Source of the DNA: Ferrovum sp. PN-J185
GTDB taxonomy: Bacteria; Pseudomonadota; Gammaproteobacteria; Burkholderiales; Ferrovaceae
Assembly (NCBI RefSeq): GCF_001581925.1
Contig: NZ_LQZA01000003.1
Span: 248,001-312,000, forward strand
Direction of reading: 5' to 3'
DNA: 64,000 nucleotides
Every line of letters starts with the position of its first letter. Positions within the stretch are counted from its first letter, which is position 1. Below the pieces are notes generated by a model, which did no database searches, had not been told where the DNA came from, and worked only from the letters and a program-made list of their open reading frames with translations. The position numbers were made by a program, and so were the translations under genes. Below, piece after piece: positions 59,526 to 64,000 of this stretch.

Positions 59526-60629
59526 CTATAGAGATAAGTCTCCGGGGATTGGTGGTGTGGGTACCACTACGTCAGCATTTTGTCCACGATGGCGTAGAGC
59601 ATGATCCATCAGTACAATAGCTAGCATCGCTTCAGCAATTGGCGTTGCTCTTATCCCAACACAAGGATCGTGACGTCCCGTGGTCGCCACCTCCTGATTG
59701 TGGCCCGTTAGATCAATACTTTGTCTTGGAATTCTAATACTGGAAGTCGGCTTAATGCCAATACTGACTAAAATATCTTGTCCAGTTGAAATACCACCTA
59801 AAATACCACCTGCATGGTTACTTAAAAAACCATTACTGGTCATTTCATCACCATGCTCAGTTCCACGCTGGGTGACGCTCGCAAAACCTGCCCCTACTTC
59901 CACCCCTTTAACCGCATTAATGCTCATCATGGCATAAGCAATTTCCGCATCAAGGCGATCATAGACTGGTTCACCCCAGCCTGCTGGAACGTGTGATGCA
60001 ACTACATTAATACGCGCACCAATAGAGTCCCCAGATTTCCTTAAAGCATCCATTTGCTCTTCGAGTTGAGGAACAATCTCACTATTTGCCACAAAAAAAG
60101 GGTTATGATTCACCGCTTGCCAATCTTGAAAAGGAATAACAGTGCTCCCCAACTGCGACAAATAACCCCGTATAACAACACCATAACGCTCCGCCAACCA
60201 TTTTTTTGCAATGGCGCCAGCAGCAACACGTACGGCAGTTTCCCTGGCAGAGGATCGACCACCGCCCCGATGATCGCGTAAACCATACTTTTGAATATAA
60301 GTATAATCCGCATGACCTGGACGAAAGGCGCCTTGAATGTTGTTATAGTCTTTGCTGCGTTGATCATGATTACGTATTAGTAAAGCAATAGGAGTCCCTG
60401 TGGTTTTACCTTCAAACACTCCTGAGAGTATCTCGACTTCATCACTTTCTCGGCGTTGAGTAACATGCCTTGATGTACCTGGCTTACGACGATCTAATTC
60501 CTTTTGTATATCAGCTTCAGATAAAGCCAAGCCTGGTGGGCAGCCATCAACCACACAGCCAATGGCTGGGCCGTGACTTTCACCAAAAGATGTAACACAA
60601 AATAATCGTCCAAGGGTATTACCTGACAT
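59526..60629 (-). CDS. aroC: Chorismate synthase
   Basis: It converts 5-enolpyruvylshikimate 3-phosphate to chorismate with reduced FMN. Signatures are [19 protein letters not shown] near the N-terminus, [29 protein letters not shown] and [17 protein letters not shown]. Length of 367 is normal. It is co-directional with and upstream of leuC, so it may start the same transcript or have its own. Divergent from maeB across about 100 bases. Confidence 0.97.
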   Translation of the reverse strand: MSGNTLGRLFCVTSFGESHGPAIGCVVDGCPPGLALSEADIQKELDRRKPGTSRHVTQRRESDEVEILSGVFEGKTTGTPIALLIRNHDQRSKDYNNIQGAFRPGHADYTYIQKYGLRDHRGGGRSSARETAVRVAAGAIAKKWLAERYGVVIRGYLSQLGSTVIPFQDWQAVNHNPFFVANSEIVPQLEEQMDALRKSGDSIGARINVVASHVPAGWGEPVYDRLDAEIAYAMMSINAVKGVEVGAGFASVTQRGTEHGDEMTSNGFLSNHAGGILGGISTGQDILVSIGIKPTSSIRIPRQSIDLTGHNQEVATTGRHDPCVGIRATPIAEAMLAIVLMDHALRHRGQNADVVVPTPPIPGDLSL

Positions 60630-60730
60630 GCAAAAGTACCTCGCCTAAATAGATATAAGAGTTTAACATAGCATCTATTGGAGTCATAAGAAGGGAAAAA
60701 AATAGACTCCTGTAAAATAATGAGGATACT

Positions 60731-63004
60731 ATGCTTGACGATTTAAGAAAAAATGCGCTGGATTACCATCGCCAACCCACTCCAGGCAAAATTGAGATTG
60801 CCGCAACCAAACCACTCACCACCCAAGCCGATTTAGCTCTAGCCTACAGTCCCGGCGTTGCAGCTGCCTGTGAAGCAATTGTGGAGGATCCCTCCCAGGT
60901 AAGACATTTAACCTCGCGAGCAAATTTAGTTGGCGTGGTGACAAACGGTACAGCAGTACTTGGATTAGGCTCAATTGGACCTCTTGCAGCCAAACCGGTA
61001 ATGGAAGGGAAAGCGGTTTTGTTTAAAAAATTTGCCGGTATTGATTGTTTCGACATTGAACTCAACGAAACCAATGTTGATAAATTAGTAGATGCCATTG
61101 CCGCACTCGAACCTACTTTTGGTGGCATCAACTTAGAAGATATCAAAGCACCTGAATGTTTTGAAGTGGAGCGACGACTTCGTGAACGCATGAAAATCCC
61201 CGTTTTCCATGATGATCAACACGGTACTGCTATTATTGTGGGTGCTGCTGTATTAAATGGTCTTGAAGTGGTTGGCAAAAAAATCAACGAAGTCAAACTG
61301 GTTACTTCTGGGGCTGGGGCTGCCGCCTTATCGTGTCTTGATATGCTGGTGGCCTTAGGGATACCACGCCATAATATTTATGTAACCGACTTAGCTGGCG
61401 TTGTTTATACTGGTCGTAAAGAATTAATGGACCCCAATAAAGAGCGTTATTGTCAGGATACCAGTGCCAGAACCCTGGCTGAGGTGATTGGTGGGGCTGA
61501 TATATTTTTAGGTCTATCAGCAGGTGGGGTATTAAAACCTGAGATGGTTAAAGTAATGGCAAATAAACCATTAATCTTAGCTCTAGCCAACCCAGAACCA
61601 GAAATTCACCCCGATCAAGTGCGAGCAGTTCGCGATGATGCCATTGTTGCAACAGGACGTTCTGATTACCCCAATCAAGTTAATAATGTATTGTGTTTTC
61701 CCTTCATTTTCCGCGGCGCTCTAGACGTGGGGGCTACCACAATTAATGAGCCCATGAAAATCGCTGCCGTTCAAGCCATTGCTAGTCTTGCGCGCGCTGA
61801 ACCCTCTGATATTGTGGCAGAAGCCTATAGCAATCAAAACCTCACATTTGGTGCGGAGTATTTAATTCCTAAACCCTTTGATCCACGTCTCATTGTTAAA
61901 ATTGCCTCTGCCGTAGCCCAAGCGGCGATGGATAGCGGCGTTGCAACCAGCCCTATCAGTGATATGGCAGCCTATCATGATCGTTTGAATCAATTTGTCT
62001 ATCATTCTAATCTTGTCATGCGTCCTGTATTCGCTAAAGCCAAGACTTCTCCTAAACGAATTGTTTTCTCAGAGGGGGAAGATGAACGAATTCTTCAAGC
62101 TGTACAAACCATTTGTGACGAACGTCTAGCTCGACCAATTTTAGTTGGCCGTCCAGAAGTGATTAGTATGCGTATTGAGCGCCTTGGTTTGCGTTTAACT
62201 GAAAACAAAGATTTTGAAATGGTTAACATCAATTCAGATCCTCGTTATCGAGAGTACTGGCAACTCTATCATCAGATGATGGAACGCAAAGGGGTAACGC
62301 CCAATCTAGCCAAACATGAGGTCTATCGTGAACCCACACTAACTTCGGCTTTAATGGTTAAGAGAGGGGAAGCGGATGGGTTAATTTGCGGCTGTATTGG
62401 TCGCTATGCAGAGCATCTTTATTATGTTCAGAATGTGTTGGGCTTAAAAAAAGAGGTTTCCACTGCAGCAGCCATGAATATGTTGTTAAACCCCAAAGGG
62501 ACTTTCTTTGTTTGTGACACCTACGTCAACCCTAATCCCACTGCATATGAATTAGCGGACATTGTCAGTCTTGCCGCAGAGGAAGTACAACGTTTTGGTA
62601 TTGTCCCACGTGTTGCCATGCTGTCGCATTCCTCCTTTGGTAGTTATGACACAGAGTCTGCAATCAAGATGCGTGAGGCTTTAGAAATCATCAGACAACG
62701 TCTACCTAAACTGGAAATAGATGGTGAAATGCATGCTGATGCTGCTATGTCCGATGAGATTCGTCATAATGTCATGCCTGGATCAAAACTAACTGGTAGA
62801 GCCAATTTGTTGGTTATGCCAACGCTTGATGCGGCCAATATCGCCTACAACTTGGTACGCGTGATTGGGGACAATGTCACGGTTGGTCCTATACTGTTGG
62901 GTATTAATGCACCAGCGCATATCCTTACGCCAACAGCAACGGTGCGTCGCATTATTAATATGACGGCTTTAGCTGTGGTTGATGCTCAATCATCACGAGT
63001 ATAA
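60731..63004 (+). CDS. maeB: NADP-dependent malic enzyme with phosphotransacetylase-like domain
   Basis: It decarboxylates malate to pyruvate with NADP reduction. The malic enzyme part (about 1-430) shows [14 protein letters not shown] with the catalytic Tyr, [36 protein letters not shown] and ALANPEPEI. The C-terminal part (about 440-757) is homologous to phosphate acetyltransferase, including [10 protein letters not shown] and [20 protein letters not shown]. In MaeB proteins that domain is usually thought regulatory, binding acetyl-CoA. Length of 757 matches. The TAATG overlap with ldcA implies coupling. Confidence 0.96.
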   Translation: MLDDLRKNALDYHRQPTPGKIEIAATKPLTTQADLALAYSPGVAAACEAIVEDPSQVRHLTSRANLVGVVTNGTAVLGLGSIGPLAAKPVMEGKAVLFKKFAGIDCFDIELNETNVDKLVDAIAALEPTFGGINLEDIKAPECFEVERRLRERMKIPVFHDDQHGTAIIVGAAVLNGLEVVGKKINEVKLVTSGAGAAALSCLDMLVALGIPRHNIYVTDLAGVVYTGRKELMDPNKERYCQDTSARTLAEVIGGADIFLGLSAGGVLKPEMVKVMANKPLILALANPEPEIHPDQVRAVRDDAIVATGRSDYPNQVNNVLCFPFIFRGALDVGATTINEPMKIAAVQAIASLARAEPSDIVAEAYSNQNLTFGAEYLIPKPFDPRLIVKIASAVAQAAMDSGVATSPISDMAAYHDRLNQFVYHSNLVMRPVFAKAKTSPKRIVFSEGEDERILQAVQTICDERLARPILVGRPEVISMRIERLGLRLTENKDFEMVNINSDPRYREYWQLYHQMMERKGVTPNLAKHEVYREPTLTSALMVKRGEADGLICGCIGRYAEHLYYVQNVLGLKKEVSTAAAMNMLLNPKGTFFVCDTYVNPNPTAYELADIVSLAAEEVQRFGIVPRVAMLSHSSFGSYDTESAIKMREALEIIRQRLPKLEIDGEMHADAAMSDEIRHNVMPGSKLTGRANLLVMPTLDAANIAYNLVRVIGDNVTVGPILLGINAPAHILTPTATVRRIINMTALAVVDAQSSRV

Positions 63005-63978
63005 TGAACCGACGTCTTCCCAAGCGTATTAGCACACATGCCACCTTTGGTGTGTGTGCACCGTCTGGCTTTATTGCAGATCTTCATAGATTAGATCAAG
63101 CAAAAGACTATCTCATTAAGCGTGGTTTTAGTCTTATTGAAAGCTCTCATACACGAGGACAAAGCGAGTATTTCTCTGGAACTGATACAGAACGCTTAGC
63201 GGATTTGCATTCATTGGTATCAGATAATAAAGTACAAGCCATTATTGCTGCACGCGGTGGCTACGGTTTAACAAGGCTTCTAGAGCATATCGACTATGAA
63301 CTCATCGCTCAGTCACAAAAACCAATCATTGGCTTTAGCGATGTAACGGCACTCAATTTAGCACTACTCGCCAAAGCCCGTTATGTCAGTTTTCAGGGGC
63401 CCATGTTAGTACCTGACATGGGGCATGACAACCTGAGCCCCTACCTTGAGTCAGTGTTCGAACCTTTATTAACCTCAACACATTTTATCAGTCAACGTAT
63501 CCCATTTCTTGAAAACAAGAACGCTCTATCTGATCATGAAAAAACGCTCAACTATCTTCCTCGTCCATTACAGGGAATACTGTGGGGAGGTAACTTATCT
63601 ATTCTCAGTCATTTGACGGGTACCCCTTATTTACCTGCTATTGAAGGAGGGATTTTATTCATTGAAGAGGTCAATGAAGAGCCCTATAAAATTGAACGTA
63701 TGCTTATGCAACTCTATCATGCAGGGATCCTACAAAAACAAAGCGCTCTATTACTATGCCAATTTAATCATTGTGTCGCCACAGATCGTTCAGCCACCAA
63801 TTATTCTCTCACGCAAGTCATTCATTATTTAAGAAACAAATTATCCATACCCATTATAGAAAATTTCCCCTTTGGTCATGTGCGCGATAAATACACACTC
63901 CCAATAGGTGGTCTCGCGACATTAACGTGTGTTGATGAAAGACACTACACCATCGAATTGTCTCAATATAGTTTGTAA
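63004..63978 (+). CDS. ldcA: Muramoyltetrapeptide LD-carboxypeptidase
   Basis: A Ser peptidase of family S66 that removes the terminal D-Ala from muropeptide tetrapeptides in cytoplasmic cell-wall recycling. The N-terminal domain has GVCAPSGFIADLHRL and ARGGYGLTRLL. Nucleophile Ser112 is in IGFSDVTALNLA. The catalytic Glu lies in LFIEEVNEEPYKIERM (about 220-235) and His in FGHVRDKYTLPIGG (about 298-311). No signal peptide is seen. Length of 324 is typical. The start ATG shares its A with the maeB stop; the last 22 bases of the window after it hold nothing recognisable. Confidence 0.94.
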   Translation: MNRRLPKRISTHATFGVCAPSGFIADLHRLDQAKDYLIKRGFSLIESSHTRGQSEYFSGTDTERLADLHSLVSDNKVQAIIAARGGYGLTRLLEHIDYELIAQSQKPIIGFSDVTALNLALLAKARYVSFQGPMLVPDMGHDNLSPYLESVFEPLLTSTHFISQRIPFLENKNALSDHEKTLNYLPRPLQGILWGGNLSILSHLTGTPYLPAIEGGILFIEEVNEEPYKIERMLMQLYHAGILQKQSALLLCQFNHCVATDRSATNYSLTQVIHYLRNKLSIPIIENFPFGHVRDKYTLPIGGLATLTCVDERHYTIELSQYSL

Positions 63979-64000
63979 TTATTGCTTGTTTAGTTTTGTT

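Noticed and set aside
60844-61191. Open frame of 115 codons antisense to maeB
   Set aside because: It lies across the malic enzyme domain and has no ribosome site or recognisable domain.

Overview
The window is an AT-rich bacterial chromosome segment, densely packed with housekeeping genes and with no sign of phage, insertion sequences or CRISPR. Gene order points to a betaproteobacterium. The evidence is the exbB-exbD-lpxK-Trm112-kdsB-adk run, the recN-nadK / hrcA-hemH-grpE-dnaK-dnaJ block, the cysS-TPR-ppi-lpxH block, and the long leuC-leuD-leuB-asd-fimV-truA-trpF-trpB-trpA-accD-(SPOR)-cvpA-purF-metZ run. A PPi-dependent phosphofructokinase directly after adk recalls Nitrosomonadales and methylotroph-like lineages, but low GC and a compact layout make the exact placement uncertain.

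Left region (1-12 kb): the start of a probable lipid A deacylase-like outer-membrane gene, the 4.5S SRP RNA, and a polyhydroxybutyrate (PHB) mobilisation set. That set is intracellular depolymerase phaZ with a short PhaM-like granule protein, 3-hydroxybutyrate dehydrogenase, and a single-chain fused 3-oxoacid CoA-transferase. Together they would turn stored PHB into acetoacetyl-CoA. ribA and folA are interspersed. Then come pip, a CoA-pyrophosphatase-type Nudix gene, pfp, adk and the LPS/Tol-Exb operon.

Middle (12-46 kb): DNA repair and RNA modification genes (xseA, miaA, mutL, tsaE, queG, mnmC, recN), envelope genes (amiC, dsbD, an M48 protease), the heat-shock operon with a sigma32-like promoter ahead of grpE, and cysS. 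Next is the class Ia ribonucleotide reductase nrdAB under a cobalamin riboswitch. The riboswitch lies just downstream of metE, which is divergent from its regulator metR; a perfect MetR box sits beside metR. Two B12-independent enzymes thus lie side by side, and the nrdAB arrangement implies a B12-dependent reductase elsewhere in the genome.

Right region (46-60.6 kb): a nearly unbroken co-directional amino-acid, purine and fatty-acid superoperon, leuC to metZ, with many 1-4 base overlaps. In it FimV is reduced to a 182-residue stub and folC is absent from its usual place between accD and the SPOR gene. aroC lies just upstream. The window ends with maeB (malic enzyme fused to a phosphotransacetylase-like domain) and ldcA.

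I found no wholly new multi-gene system. The observations most worth following are the riboswitch on nrdAB with its promoter, terminator and Shine-Dalgarno hairpin, the exact MetR site, the reduced FimV and missing folC, the fused CoA-transferase, a cluster of DnaA-box-like sequences before xseA, and a coding-like remnant at about 24.6 kb.
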